From Macrolepiota albuminosa (lineage: Eukaryota > Basidiomycota > Agaricomycetes > Agaricales > Agaricaceae), in assembly GCA_027475525.1 (NCBI GenBank), contig JAMWFC010000044.1:1241340-1305339 (forward strand): a stretch of DNA of 64,000 nt. The letters run 5' to 3'. Under the pieces are notes generated by a model that was given only the letters and a program-made list of their open reading frames with translations, had not been told where the DNA came from and did not search any database. The position numbers were made by a program, and so were the translations under genes. Positions 45,465 to 56,880 of this stretch are shown here, piece after piece. Every line of letters begins with the position of its first letter. Position 1 is the first letter of the stretch.

Positions 45465-45851
45465 TGTTGGAATAATGTGATATCTGTGATGAGTACCACA
45501 ACACCCTGGCCAAGGCCACTGTTGAGATATTGACTTGCTGACAAGTACGCCTCCTATTTTATTATTTCCGTATGATTAAACTGCTGCACCACCTTCGAGT
45601 ATGTTTACCATACTTTGCGTAAACCTTATTTGTTTCCTCTTTAAATTTTTATGTACACAAATCATATCATTCAGTTGCTCACGCATTTACGTGTTCAGCA
45701 TCTGAGTGGTATGTTACATATTTACTTACACATGGATATTATACTCACTATACCTGTGGATATAATTCTGTGATTATCTACAGGTAATATAAAGTTGCTC
45801 ATGCATTTACGTGTTTGGCATCTGAGTGATATAATTCTGTGATTATCTACA
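45465..45851 (+). repeat. 5' LTR of an old copia element (family 2)
   Basis: TGTTGGAATAATGTGATATC ... TCTACA, about 387 bp. It is followed by ggttattggcc, one base off the half-tRNA-iMet PBS (ggttatgggcc) of the young copia. Contains an internal repeat of gttgctcacgcatttacgtg 120 bp apart. The same LTR start occurs in reverse at 62084. Confidence 0.75.
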
Positions 45852-45932
45852 GGTTATTGGCCTTGTTAGCAATTTCCTTTACGCAGAATTTTTTTTTCCA
45901 AAACACACATAGGCAACCAAGACATCTCCTAA

Positions 45933-46663
45933 AATGCACAACCACCACACCAGTCCACCACAATTAATAACACATTGTCTGCTGGCCCACCAATTTTTCC
46001 AGAAGACCTATACTTTGACGGAACAAATTTTGTCCACTTCAAAAGCCAAGTGCTGATAGTAGCCTGGGCATGAGGAGCAAAAAGATATCTTGATGGCACA
46101 ATCCAGAAACTCTCAAAAGACACCACAATAAAATTACAAACTGCCCATGGCTTAAGAAGCCAAAAGGAGGAAGAAAAAGTCATTAAAGAGGCATTGATAG
46201 ACTCTGGAGGGGACAAAAGTACTGCTGAGCTGACCCCATAGGTCTCTAAGAATCCATCCAAGGAGGAATGAGATTTATGCAATGCTTGGACGCTTGCTCT
46301 GATAGTGTACAACTTAAAAAACTCAATAGGATTGGGAATAAAAATGGATGGGATGATGGCAGAGGCATGAAAGTCATTGGCAAATGCATATAGAATAGTC
46401 TCAGACTTGGCAGCAAAAGACATTGGCTGACCTCATAGCTAGGTTGCTGGTCCACTGAAAAAGGCTAAAGATGCAGAAATTATTGACACCCTCTGTTACT
46501 GCACTTCAGGCAGATACAAAAACTTACAAGCTGAAGCTGGTTTGCACAAATCCAAATTGTAAAAGGACTGAGCATACAATCAAGAAGTGTTACTGGTGAG
46601 GAGGTGAAAAGGAGACAATTCCCACAAAACTTCAGAAACTGAGATCAAGCCCTTGCCATACTT
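45933..46663 (+). pseudogene. Decayed copia gag (family 2)
   Basis: Plus-strand reading with several stops: FPEDLYFDGTNFVHFKSQ, LDGTIQKLSKDT, AWTLALIVYNLKNSIGLGIK, MDGMMAEA. This is a UBN2-type copia gag. Stops replace Trp or Gln at conserved positions. It is cut at its end by the LINE insertion. Confidence 0.7.
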
Positions 46664-46673
46664 GCATCATCAA

Positions 46674-46727
46674 CCACCACCACCACCACTACCACCACCA
46701 CCACCACCCCACCCCACCCCGCAGTTG
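46674..46727 (+). repeat. CCA/CCCCA microsatellite at the LINE 5' boundary
   Basis: About 50 bp of accaccacc passing to ccaccccacccc. It lies exactly where the copia gag stops and the LINE begins, so it may belong to either. Confidence 0.7.
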
Positions 46728-46979
46728 TTATTGCTCCCTGAACCGTTATAATTGCCTAGTCACCTTATAGTATCATAGAACTACTACACCACGCATAGAA
46801 CTCCATTTTCGCATACACAACCCCTCCCTGATACGCTATTTTGAACCTTTTCTGCCCGAAACTCATTCTTGCAATACCCCTACCCGTTCTATTTTTGTAA
46901 TTACATTTCTTGCCTGCTGATCTCGCTTACTTCGGCCTCTTGTTTATTACCCTTGTTACCACTGAACGTTCTGCAGCGC

Positions 46980-48833
46980 ATGGATATGGCGTCAGTGCCC
47001 CCGCAATCGTGCCACGTGTCACCTTCCTCCACTCCAGTCCAACCTGCGAAACGCAAGTTGCCTCCCTTCACCCCTCGCCCCGCGCCAGGCAGCCATACGG
47101 CAGCTGTAGACTCCGATGCAGAATCCGACTCAGAGACCAGCCTGTCCCTGAGCCTTATTCCCAAGGGCCACCAACTGATCGTTCGTGGATGTCTGCCATC
47201 CGACCCTAGTGAGACCCCAGTGACCCTCGTCAAGGACGCGATCCTAAACCTCGCCTCGGACCCCAACTTCGATTTCATTGACATTCTCCCACTACTGGTA
47301 TCTCCCTTCAGTGAGAGACCCTCCACCGTGTCCTCGGCTTGTTACGTCAAAGTTAAGTATGGCCTTGACGAGTCGGAGACCGAACCAAGAGTGGACCTAC
47401 TTGAACGCCTCAAAATGGGATTGACTGCATTAAAACCAATGTGGGAGGTCAGATGGAGCACGAGTCGGAAAGGGAGGAGCGACAAGCGGCTTTCGTGTCG
47501 TCTCATGGACCTCTATCCCGGAACGACCAAACGTGACGACGTCCCCACGGAGCATTTTCCCATTCTGCAGGATCACATAGAAAAACTAGGTTACAGAGTT
47601 GCGTCAATCTTTGCATCTTTTGGTGGCCCTCAGATCACTTTCCTTCTCCCTGATGATGCAGATCGATTTATGGCTCTTGGCTCGTTAGTCGTCCCCTCAA
47701 AGGTCTCCAGGCGTACAGCTCAAATCGAACTGCTAAAGGAGATCCCCATCAAGAAGCCCTTCGAACTGGTGGTCACAGGAGCGAGGGACTTAGACCAGCT
47801 GGAGAAACACGTTGTCACTTGGGCCAAGAAAACGGCTCAGTGCTCGTTTGTTGACAGCAGGTCATCTGAACTCAACTCTGACCTGATTATTTTTTCTTTA
47901 CCCTCTTGGGCTGAAACGCTTATGATTCTCAAAGGTGAGAACTCTTTCCGACGGAAATTCCCGGAAACAATCCCTCTCCCCCGCCTGTTGTGGGACTACA
48001 ACGACAGCCCCATCCGCAAAGTGTCCCTGGGGGACCAAGTCTCGAAAGGCGCCGATCAAATTAGCGGGACCGTGAGTTCTTTGGCTCGCGAGATAAGAGA
48101 GCTACGTGGAGAAATGCAGTCCGTCAAGGCCCAACAGGCGGAGGTGCTGGCTAACCAGACCAAGATGGCGGGCTTAATCTCGGACTTGGATCATTGCATG
48201 ATCGCGTTCCAGCATGCCATCCTCCTACAGAGCCAGGAGGTCCGTCTCAGATCCCAAATCGGGGAACTCGAGACTCAGGTCAGCGTGTTACGTGTCGCCA
48301 TACGCATGTCGGACGACGCCGATGAGAAAGCAGAGTTGCAGGGATCTGTGGCCGACATCAAGCCGGAGATTGGGCAAAAGAAGGCCGAATTGGCAGTGCT
48401 CACAGGGAGGTTTACTAGTGTCACGGGTGTTTCGCTCACTCCCTCCACTCAGGGCCAGCCATCTCTCCTAGCAGCTGAGCAGGCCGCGTCAGACCAGGAC
48501 ATGCACAACTCCAGTGCTACGCCGTCTCTGTCCAAGAAAAGGAAGACCTCGGGCCCGGTAGGCGGTTCCATGCCTCTCAGAGGAGATGTTGCCATGTCGG
48601 GTGACGAAATGGTGCATTTCTATCGCTCATTTTCCCGTCGCAGGATGGGCATTAATGGGAGTGCCCGATCACCCAGAGTCTCTCCAGTTAGAACATGCCC
48701 AACAGCGTCGAGTGGCTCCACCTCAAGGGTTGAGCACTTTGGTCACCGGGACTCACTGACGATGATGAAGGGTGGAATTTCGAGGGTCTCTCCTTACGTC
48801 GCACCTCCTTTTCCTGCTTTCTCCAATTTCTGA
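46980..48833 (+). CDS. LINE ORF1 protein (617 aa)
   Basis: Presumed RNA-binding, nucleocapsid-like protein of the LINE. From MDMASVPPQSCHVSPSSTP there is a Pro/Ser-rich acidic lead, a central region without a domain I recognise, a long heptad-like helix (SLAREIRELRGEMQSVKAQQ...QIGELETQVSVLRVAI; roughly residues 370-480) that should form a coiled coil, a basic KKRKTSG motif, and a Ser/Arg-rich end. No CCHC knuckle is seen, unlike many ORF1 proteins. The frame is open upstream to 46869 but without an ATG there. Confidence 0.75.
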   Translation: MDMASVPPQSCHVSPSSTPVQPAKRKLPPFTPRPAPGSHTAAVDSDAESDSETSLSLSLIPKGHQLIVRGCLPSDPSETPVTLVKDAILNLASDPNFDFIDILPLLVSPFSERPSTVSSACYVKVKYGLDESETEPRVDLLERLKMGLTALKPMWEVRWSTSRKGRSDKRLSCRLMDLYPGTTKRDDVPTEHFPILQDHIEKLGYRVASIFASFGGPQITFLLPDDADRFMALGSLVVPSKVSRRTAQIELLKEIPIKKPFELVVTGARDLDQLEKHVVTWAKKTAQCSFVDSRSSELNSDLIIFSLPSWAETLMILKGENSFRRKFPETIPLPRLLWDYNDSPIRKVSLGDQVSKGADQISGTVSSLAREIRELRGEMQSVKAQQAEVLANQTKMAGLISDLDHCMIAFQHAILLQSQEVRLRSQIGELETQVSVLRVAIRMSDDADEKAELQGSVADIKPEIGQKKAELAVLTGRFTSVTGVSLTPSTQGQPSLLAAEQAASDQDMHNSSATPSLSKKRKTSGPVGGSMPLRGDVAMSGDEMVHFYRSFSRRRMGINGSARSPRVSPVRTCPTASSGSTSRVEHFGHRDSLTMMKGGISRVSPYVAPPFPAFSNF

Positions 48834-48962
48834 TCCTATACCGCCCCCCCACGTTCTTGTCATATTAAGCCCATCTTGGATTTGGTACCATTACTAGGTC
48901 ATCCTAAGGATGATATCATCACGCCGGGACGCTCCACTGCTCCCCCTTTCTTGTCCCGTTAC

Positions 48963-50735
48963 ATGTCAAGCTTGCTTTCCTGCCTACTTACCCGTATATT
49001 TTGTTTCTTGCTACTGTTTACCTTTCTTGTCCCGCGGGCCTTTGCTATGCCCTCCATACCCCAATATCAGTTCAGCATGTGCGCCCTTAACACCAACGGG
49101 CTCATAAGCCCCATAAAGCTGACCTGTGTGGCCCAGCTAATTTTCAGACTGTCGCCCCACTTTTTCGCACTGTCGGAGACCAAAACCAGGTCACGCGCGA
49201 GCTCAAGGCTCCCAGTCTCTAATTATGAAATGGTAGAGGAGTACGGTGTACAATGCGCATCATCCCATCTGGCAAAATGGGGTGTCATCTTAGGTGTTCG
49301 TAAAGACATCCAAGTAGTGGCTAGAGTTCCCCTGAACCACGCCTCCCTTCGCGGCCGCGTAGTAGCAATGGATGTGGTGATTCCATCCCACTCTAGTGTC
49401 TCATTCGTACACCGGGTCTTTGCTGTTTACGCTCCCTGTGATCCCGACCTCGATGATCTGTCTCGTGACTTTTGGCCCCAGCTGACGAATGTTATACGTA
49501 ACACCCAATCATCGTGGTCCGTTTTTGGTGACCTTAATGCCACTGTTTCTCCTCGAGAACGTGCTGCTGACAATGCGGTGGCGAGACGCTGCTTACTGCG
49601 CTTCCTGTCTGAGACTAGAGGTGTTGACCTGTGGCAGCGCACCCCAGGCAGAAATCGACTAATTGATTGGACTTGCCAGGGCTGGCTCTCCAAGGATGGA
49701 GGGAATATCATCGATAGAGTCATCATATCTCGTACTAACCTAGCTGACTCGGACATTAGGACTGACCTTTTGTGGACTCCTGGCACCGATCACAGGCCTG
49801 TCGTGGCACACGTTGTGTTACAGCTGCCAGGCGGGAGATGCGACCCTGCTCACCTACCTCAATACTCACCGTACTTACCGACACCTCCTCCACGCGTCAA
49901 GTACCCCACTAAGTCAAATAAACACAAGTTCGAGCAATTTACCAGTAAAGTTGACCTCTTAATCGATGCCGACAAACCTAGTTTCGAAATTCCAATTACG
50001 AATGATGACTCATTTATTGACAGGTACACCAAGCTCACCGAGGTTATAGAGACTGCAGCCATTACCACGTTTGGGCGCGCCACACCATTCCAACACTCCA
50101 ACAGGGAGATTACGTCTCCACGAATTCGTCAGATTGTTTCCAAAATACGACACGTCGGTGGGGCTATCTCCATAGCGAGGGGAAGGGCCCTTGATCTCTC
50201 TCACGGCTCATCCACGACGCACGACGAATTATGGAGTAAATTCTGTCTGCTGGCCGAGACTGCTGGACGGTCATTCGTTGATTATCTGATCAAATTCAGA
50301 CGCACCCTGCACCGAGAGCTTCATACTGCGAGGAAGGCCGTTATTAGCGAGCGAGCGAAGAGCTATGATCGGAGCCAAATCGTAGCCATGTTAGCAGGGG
50401 GTTCCTCAAAGAAGCTGATGAGTGGTTCCTCAAAATTTGTCACCCTCCCCACTGCACTGAACTCAGGTACCCAGCCCGGGGTCATTGTAACAGACCCCGG
50501 TGCGGTAGTGGAGCTCACCAGAGACTACTTCGAGGACCTCTACAGTCGCTCGCCCCCCCCAACAAGCCCAAACCCTGGATCAACACCCTATCGGTGGTCG
50601 AGGTTCATCAAAGAGTCGAACTGGATCCGTTCGTTTGGCCGGTGGCTGCCACTATTGCCGACTTCAGGGCCATGCTCCGTAAAGGGAACCCACGCCCATC
50701 TTCAGGGCCAGACGGCTGGGAAAAATGGTGCGTGA
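48963..50735 (+). CDS. LINE ORF2, endonuclease part (frameshifted)
   Basis: Exonuclease-endonuclease-phosphatase domain: CALNTNGLISPIKL, FALSETKTRSR, WGVILGV, VFAVYAPC, SVFGDLNATVSPRERAAD (catalytic Asp/Asn), IDRVIIS, TGTDHRPVVAHV-like (here TPGTDHRPVVAHV). Nicks target DNA to prime reverse transcription. At 50549-50557 a run of eight C precedes a switch: the useful reading continues one frame back (NKPKPWINTLSVVEVHQRVE...) into the RT, so the last 55 or so codons here are nonsense. Most simply one C was lost from the run. Confidence 0.85.
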   Translation: MSSLLSCLLTRIFCFLLLFTFLVPRAFAMPSIPQYQFSMCALNTNGLISPIKLTCVAQLIFRLSPHFFALSETKTRSRASSRLPVSNYEMVEEYGVQCASSHLAKWGVILGVRKDIQVVARVPLNHASLRGRVVAMDVVIPSHSSVSFVHRVFAVYAPCDPDLDDLSRDFWPQLTNVIRNTQSSWSVFGDLNATVSPRERAADNAVARRCLLRFLSETRGVDLWQRTPGRNRLIDWTCQGWLSKDGGNIIDRVIISRTNLADSDIRTDLLWTPGTDHRPVVAHVVLQLPGGRCDPAHLPQYSPYLPTPPPRVKYPTKSNKHKFEQFTSKVDLLIDADKPSFEIPITNDDSFIDRYTKLTEVIETAAITTFGRATPFQHSNREITSPRIRQIVSKIRHVGGAISIARGRALDLSHGSSTTHDELWSKFCLLAETAGRSFVDYLIKFRRTLHRELHTARKAVISERAKSYDRSQIVAMLAGGSSKKLMSGSSKFVTLPTALNSGTQPGVIVTDPGAVVELTRDYFEDLYSRSPPPTSPNPGSTPYRWSRFIKESNWIRSFGRWLPLLPTSGPCSVKGTHAHLQGQTAGKNGA

Positions 50736-52939
50736 AGAACTTGTCCGATGCTGCCTTACAGTTGGTCATAGATTTACACAACTACGTTGTGGTCAATGCC
50801 CGGTTCCCCGGCATGCTCACTGACACTCACCTCACCTACTTTCACAAGAAAGGAGTACGCACCGAGCTCACCAACTGGAGGGGCCTTCTTATTTCTAACT
50901 TCCTTGCTAATTCACCCATGACATGGTTGAACTTCAAACTTTCTCCCTACGCAGCACGACTCGGCATTATCCCAGACACTCAGGTTGCCACCCAACAAGG
51001 AGTGCAAACTCGTGACCTTATGAGTTTCCTCAGCAGCCTGAAGACGTGGAGCAAGCGAAGTGGAACGACGGTTTACATGCTCAAGAGAGACCAGATGAAA
51101 GGCTTCGATTATCTCTCCCCGGAGGGGTTTTATGATGCGTGTACAGCTTACGGCTTACCTTCGTCGTTATGTGACCTGGATCGGGCAGCACAATCGGCGA
51201 CCAGGTGCTTTCCTTGCACAGCTTATGGCATTGCTGAACCTATTATAGTCAATGGCGTAACCAAGCAAGGCGGACCCATGTCTCCATTCAAATCCACAAT
51301 CACCACCAGCCTTGGTCATCAATACTTAGACGATATTGCTAAGGCAGACCCGGACATGGTGGTGATAAGGAGTGGCTCCAATCTGGTCAGCGATCCCCAC
51401 TTGCCAGCTGACGCTCTCTCCATAACAGTTGTTATGACCGAGGCTACGGACGACAGCTACCTTGTGGCTAAGTCGCATGAAGCTCTCAGGCATTTTACCC
51501 TGGAAATGGAAAGATTCCAGTTTTGTTATGGATGGCTGACGTCCTGGGAGAAAACCACGGCCCACATACTTAACTGTCAAGGTACTCCGCCCAAAACATT
51601 ACAGTTCCCGTCCATCACCAACATCCCTGGCGCTGATCCATGGACCATAACGGAACGCGAGGTACCAGTGCAAGCCGAAGAATTCAGTTTCCTCAGAACA
51701 CAGGTCAATGACCCAAAGTCTCGCTACGCTGAGGTGTGTGACATAATTGATTCATTTGTCTTCCCTATCTTTTCCATTCGATCACCTTTCACTTTAATTC
51801 GGAAGATCATATCACAGAACGTTGTCTCATGCTGCAGAGCGCTCCTTTCTCTCCAACCGATTAATCATGCTGACGCTGTTAAGCTGGATCATCGGATCAC
51901 ACAACGGGTTCATGAACTCTTAGGTTTACCATTTCGACCGTCATCGGTAATCGCTACACTGCCACTCGAACTGGGAGGGTTCAAATTCCCATCGATTGCC
52001 CGCATCAACGCTGGGATTGCCGTTGACGGCATGGTCAGGGATTTAAACCACCACATTCCAGCATACCGTCTAATGGCGCATATCACACTGGCGGACTGGA
52101 CCTGTCAAATCAACCAGTGCTGTTACCCCCTGGACGGCAAGGGGCTCAGCCGCCAATTCACTAGATTCGCAGGCTCCATCCCATCCGCTTGGATCATCGC
52201 ACAGGATTGCCTAGCTAAGCTGAATGTTTCATTACGATTAACTGACCAGAGTCACATTTTAGAAGAGAACTGCTCCATTTCGCATGCGATCTCTCTCATT
52301 AGACCCCACCTCCAACCACCGAACCAAACTGTCGGACACGCTCTCAGATCGGTCAAGTCTATGGGTTATCGGCTGATGAAGGATATAGGGGTATGGACAT
52401 TAGACGCTGGTCGTGGGGCCACAGCGTTCAGGATGCGTCCGTTGCCTGATGGCAGGTGGTCCAATGCACAGAAGAGAAACTGGGGCCTGCTAAGTACCCT
52501 ATTCGCCAATGCTAGTATTGACATGCTTTACAGCGGCCAATCTGACCTGCTACTTTCACGTGAGCTCAGGAGAAGCGAGGCAGAAAACTCCATTCTAGCA
52601 CTGGCTGTTCTCGGATCACTTCCCCCAACACCCGAGGCCATTGGTACCGACAACTGGGGCACGGATGGTTCAATGATCCCAGCATCTGCGGGCTTGTTCA
52701 ACTCCAAGTCAGTCACGGCCGCAGCAACGGGCCCGAAGACGATTACACTTAGACTCCAAGGCCGGAATATCTCTATTTTACATGGTGAGCTAATGGGTTT
52801 AGTTGCAGGTCTCGTAATGGCAAGCAAAGGGGTCATTCACTCCGATCACCTCAACTCCGTGCGATTAATTGAGGATAGCCATACGGATGCTAACCTTGAA
52901 GCTCGCCTTCGACTGAATCCTACTACCGGTGGATCTTAG
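50560..52939 (+). CDS. LINE ORF2, reverse transcriptase and RNase H part
   Basis: RT order: SSGPDGWEKW (block 0/1), QVATQQGVQTRDL, motif A region VYMLKRDQMKGFDYLSPEGF, motif B NGVTKQGGPMSPFKSTI, motif C VVMTEATDDSYLVAK (Ala-Thr-Asp-Asp where F/YADD is usual). It is followed by thumb sequence and an RNase H start (WGTDGSMIPASAGLF, GELMGLVAGLV). The frame ends at 52939 after a shift near 52915-52925; RNase H continues one frame back (VLYTRGHSSSSS, NSADHHAVGAQ). Same element as the endonuclease part. Confidence 0.85.
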
Positions 52940-53799
52940 CGCTAATCGATCAGAAGGACACTAGGGTTCTGTACACTAGGGGTCACTCATCCAGCTCTTC
53001 TCTCTCCTCAATCCTGAACAATTCGGCGGACCATCATGCGGTAGGGGCCCAGAAGGAACGCGACACACCGGCAGCTCCAATCCCCACATTCTTCATGGAT
53101 CAATTTACGTTGTATAGTCAGGCCGACGGGTGGATTGAATCTAGCACGCGTAACTTCATTGAACGGGCGATCTCTTACTCGACAGCGCTAGCGATAGAGC
53201 ATAGTCAGGGGTTGCGAACCCGTCGTCAAATTTATGATTTAAACGCGCCTCCGGAGTTTTCATATCTACGGTCCATCGCCTGCTACTCTGCGGTCATACA
53301 ATTATACGCGCGGTCTGGACAACTGCCAACTGCTCTACGACTGCACTCAAGGGGAAAAATAGATGTGTCTCGGTGCAGGTTCGGTTGTGGTTACGCGGTT
53401 GAGGACGAACATCATGTCTTTGTTGAGTGTCCTTACTTTGCTCCCCTCAGACTTGAAGCACAGTCCGCCGTCCTACAGAGCACGTCGTCACGCTGTGGGG
53501 AGCTAGTTGAGAAGGGTATCTTCGACATTAGTCTCTTGTCCGGGATCATCCGAACCGCTAAGTCCCTCTTCCTCAATGACACGAGTGTATGGCCGCTCCA
53601 ATACTCAGCCTACTACTTAGGTCGGATCCCAGATGTCAGCCAGCTGATCCCGCACGTCGTCTCAGAAAACACTCCCCCGCTAGAATACAAACGTCTCATT
53701 CATTTCTTCGCGTCCAGTTGGCACCTGGCGGCTATTCGTCTTGCGGGCCGAATATGGGGACAGGTGCAGCGTATAGCCGCTAGACAGGTGGGGCTTTGA
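52940..53799 (+). CDS. LINE ORF2, C-terminal part with CCHC-type motif
   Basis: Continues the polyprotein after the second frameshift: end of RNase H, then MDQFTLYSQADGWIESSTRN, ATALRLHSRGK-like helical sequence and the zinc motif CRFGCGYAVEDEHHVFVEC typical of the end of fungal LINE ORF2 proteins. It stops at QVGL*. The ATG at 53095 is internal and not a real start. Confidence 0.75.
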
Positions 53800-54008
53800 T
53801 TCGGGTCTATCTTCTCTTCTCAGAACGCATTACTTGTATGTTTATTGCGCATCTCGGTGTACTTCTCTTGCGATGGTGGCAAGCTTTCCCCAGCGGGGTT
53901 TTGATGCTACCCCATACGCCCCTTGCTTACTTTTACATTCCTTACTGGGTCTATCGTGGAGTATCTTTAGATACGGCCATAGCTATCTCTCTTGTATAGC
54001 GTAGGTAG
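53800..54008 (+). other. LINE 3' UTR
   Basis: About 200 bp after the ORF2 stop, ending with the short repeat-like gtaggtag before the right target duplication. No poly(A) tail. Confidence 0.55.
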
Positions 54009-54018
54009 GCATCATCAA

Positions 54019-55427
54019 TAGTAACATAGTAACACCCCCCAACAAAAAGACCAGACTCCTATGGCATATATTATGAACACAACACTGCTGACAAACAAAA
54101 GCCAAGTCACGTATGCCCTAGCTGCAATATCTTCTATTCCTACTAAACATAACATCAATGCCACCACATATCTCATAGACAATAGATGAAAAATCCCAAC
54201 TTTTGCAGACTCTGGGGCAAGTGACCATTGTTTTGTAAACAGGGACAAGTTCCTTGATTATGCATCTCTACAGTTACCTAGAAAAGGCCAGGCAGCCTTG
54301 AAGAATGCTTTCTTCAAAATTGTAGAGATAGGAACCATGAAAAAACAAGTAAGGACTGACTAAAGTGACATCAAACTTATATTCAGGAATGCTTTATACA
54401 CCTCTGAGCCCTTGGCAAACTTGATTTCAATTAAAAAATTTGATTGAGCTGGCTTCTCAGTGATTTTTGACAGTGGAAAGGTGATGTTTAGAGATGCAGA
54501 TGAAAAAGAGGCTCTAATGGGGAGAAGCACAAATGGAATGTATTTGCTGGATAACTTGCATGACACATACAACCCAACAGTTATAATGGCCACCCTACTC
54601 AATGCACCAGTAAACTTAGATAGTTGGCACCAGCATTTTGGCCATGCTAGAGTTGATAGAATAAGGAAAGCCATCTGAGCTTGATAGACTAACAGTAAAA
54701 AGTAACATAGAGGTAAAAGGCCTATGCAAGGAGTGCATTTACAGGAAGCACATATCATGCCCAGACTAACAGTAAAAAGTAACATAGAGGTAAAAGGCCT
54801 ATGCAAGGAGTGCATTTACAGGAAGCACATATCATGCCCATACAATGGCAAATGCAAGATAGAGTGATGCCCAAATGACTGTGTGTATGCTGACTTGTGA
54901 GGGTCTGCCTCAACAGCTTCTTTAGATGGTGTGCAATATATAATGTTGCTGGTAGATGGGTGTATATTGAGGTTTGCTGGGTATTTCCTCTCACAAAAAG
55001 ATGCTGCAATAATACTGTCTGCCTTCACAATATACCATGCAGAATCTGAGCGCCAAATCAGCAGAAAGCTGCAAAGTATGCAAGCGGATATGGGACACAA
55101 GTGATTAAACAAAATGTGGGAGGACTATCTCAGTCAGCACAGCATTGTGATGAGACTGATTGTACCTTATGCTTACACCCAGAATAGCCTTGCCAAGCAC
55201 TCAATCCATACTGTCACTGAGGGCATCAGGTGTATGCTGGCCAAGAGTAGACTATTCAAGAGTCTGTAGGCAGAGGTGGCAGCAATGCATATCTACACAT
55301 GGAACAGGCTTCTAACTACATGTTACAATGCAATACCTGAGGAGACATAAACACAAAAATGCTAAAACGTTGCATACTTATATTTTTTTGAGAGCATTGC
55401 TTTTACTAAGGTCCCCAAAAAACTTGT
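54019..55427 (+). pseudogene. Old copia, protease to integrase core (after the LINE)
   Basis: Continuation of the element begun at 45465. Degenerate reading: TFADSGASDHCFVNRDKFLDY (protease DSGAS), LDSWHQHFGHARVDRIRKAI (gag-pre-integrase), YIMLLVDG, DAAIILSAFTIYHAESERQ, PYAYTQNSLAKHSIHTVTEGIRCML, IAFTKVPKKLV. Many stops sit where Trp, Arg or Gln codons stood (C-to-T/G-to-A). A 77-bp exact duplication (54686-54839) lies within it. Confidence 0.75.
54686..54839. repeat. Exact 77-bp tandem duplication (11 of 14)
   Basis: 54686-54762 repeats exactly at 54763-54839 inside decayed copia sequence. Exact identity within otherwise heavily mutated DNA points to an assembly origin. Confidence 0.88.
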
Positions 55428-56010
55428 TGATAGGACTCCACACAGGCTAGGCACATCAACAGCAGGCTTGGCATTGGCTTTAAACACCTTGCCGCACTTG
55501 TTTTAAACTTGGCACACATGATTTATCCATTTTAGGCCTTATTTGACAGCTATGCACAGCAAGCAATAAATCTGATCAGTGATAGCACCAGTGGCAGCTG
55601 GAATGACAGTGGGCATCATGCTTCCAGCAGGCAGTGACAGGTGGCATCAATCAATCAGCACATGGTACAGCTAGCTGACAACAGTGCTTATAGATTAGGC
55701 ATAATGACATTTACTTGTAACAGACAGCTTGGTATTTATTCTGGTGCCTGACAACTCTTGGCACCCCTCCCTTGAACAGCTTTCTTATTTCATTTCTCAC
55801 TATTTAGTTTAATAAACGACATTTAATTACATTTAATTACAATTCACTGCTCCTTGGCAACTCTTAAGCCAATTAGCAATGAAAAACTTATCTTTACTAT
55901 AAATACTTATCATTGTCACTAGCTACAGAACAAAACAGAGTGCCCCATTTACCCCTCAGTTCACCTCACAGTTCAGATCTCTTTTGTGCTGACTATGTTT
56001 ATAGTTGCCA
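55428..56010 (+). repeat. Solo LTR, family 3, plus orientation
   Basis: TGATAGGACTCCACACAGG ... TTTATAGTTGCCA, about 583 bp, with a TATA-like actataaatactta near 55900. Inserted in the copia integrase/RT linker (after KVPKKLV). A second copy lies in reverse at 57342-57931. Confidence 0.65.
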
Positions 56011-56211
56011 AGCATCTGGATGTCTCTGGCCTGCTTGCCACAGTTATGTATATAAAACTTACACACATTGCACCTATGGCAAGCATCATACAGCTTAGAT
56101 ATTGCTAAGCTTCCAGTTCTCTTGTCGCATTCTTTGCTGCACTTACCCATATCTGCTTTCTTCTCTCATGTAGGTGCCCTTTGTTGTTAGCACACCTCCC
56201 TTACCAATTAC

Positions 56212-56726
56212 TGTCAGGGGACTTCTCATTTTTTTCTTCTTTCACTCATTTCTTTACTCTCCTTTCATTCATTTCCTTATTTTTTCTATCATTCTCTCAT
56301 TTTGCTGTTTTTATTCTCTCAACACTATTTGTTAGTACTATTCTCAGCCTTTGAGGTGCTCTGGTTCTTTAGCTATCATTCAAACAAGTGTGGGCCCTTC
56401 AGCACCACTTCCAGACTGCTTATATAAGCTAGAGTTTGCCTTTCTGACTTCCAAAGTCTGGAGTTTCCCTGCCTTGTTTGCACAGTTGTTTGATTAGTCA
56501 ATTTTTGAGTTTTTAAGTTTTGTTGTACTGTACAGTTGTTTCCCATGCTTTAAAAGCCCCAGAAGCATCTAACCTGGCATAGGGAATCTCTAGACTTGTT
56601 CTCTTTAGATCTCCCTCTGCCATGTGAGTAGTTATTATGATATTGTTGGTATATACTCTAATACACTTTGGATCTTCCTTTGCCAGCTGTGTGACTGAGC
56701 CACAGCCTCTAGAGGTTGCCCTTACA
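56212..56726 (+). repeat. Solo LTR, family 1, with target duplication attac
   Basis: TGTCAGGGGACTTCTCATTT ... GAGGTTGCCCTTACA, 515 bp. attac at 56207-56211 and 56727-56731 flank it. Related copies at 59489 and 62792. Confidence 0.85.
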
Positions 56727-56880
56727 ATTACCGTTACTGACCTTTGCTAAAACTTGCTGTTCAACTTGTTTCTGACTTATTTTCTGGGAACTGCCTGGGA
56801 CTCCCTCAACACTTAGCATGTCCAATGCATTTTGTACTGGTCAGTAGCTGTAAACCATATCTGCAACTGATCAACTTTTG

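Larger units (their letters stand above)
46674..54008 (+). mobile_element. Non-LTR retrotransposon (LINE) inserted in the old copia
   Basis: About 7.3 kb with two coding units (ORF1; ORF2 with AP-type endonuclease, RT, RNase H and a CCHC end) and a 3' end of gtatagcgtaggtag. The 10-mer gcatcatcaa precedes (46664-46673) and follows (54009-54018) it and is the likely target duplication; copia coding sequence resumes after it. Base composition is GC- and CpG-rich compared with its host. At least two frameshifts make this copy inactive, but there are few other lesions, so it is fairly young. Clade not assigned. Confidence 0.85.

Noticed and set aside
45929..46423. Minus-strand 164-codon ORF
   Set aside because: It is the antisense of the decayed copia gag, which shows family motifs on the plus strand.
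53095..53799. Independent gene starting MDQFTLYSQADG
   Set aside because: It is the frameshifted C-terminal part of LINE ORF2, with the RNase H end immediately upstream in the same frame.
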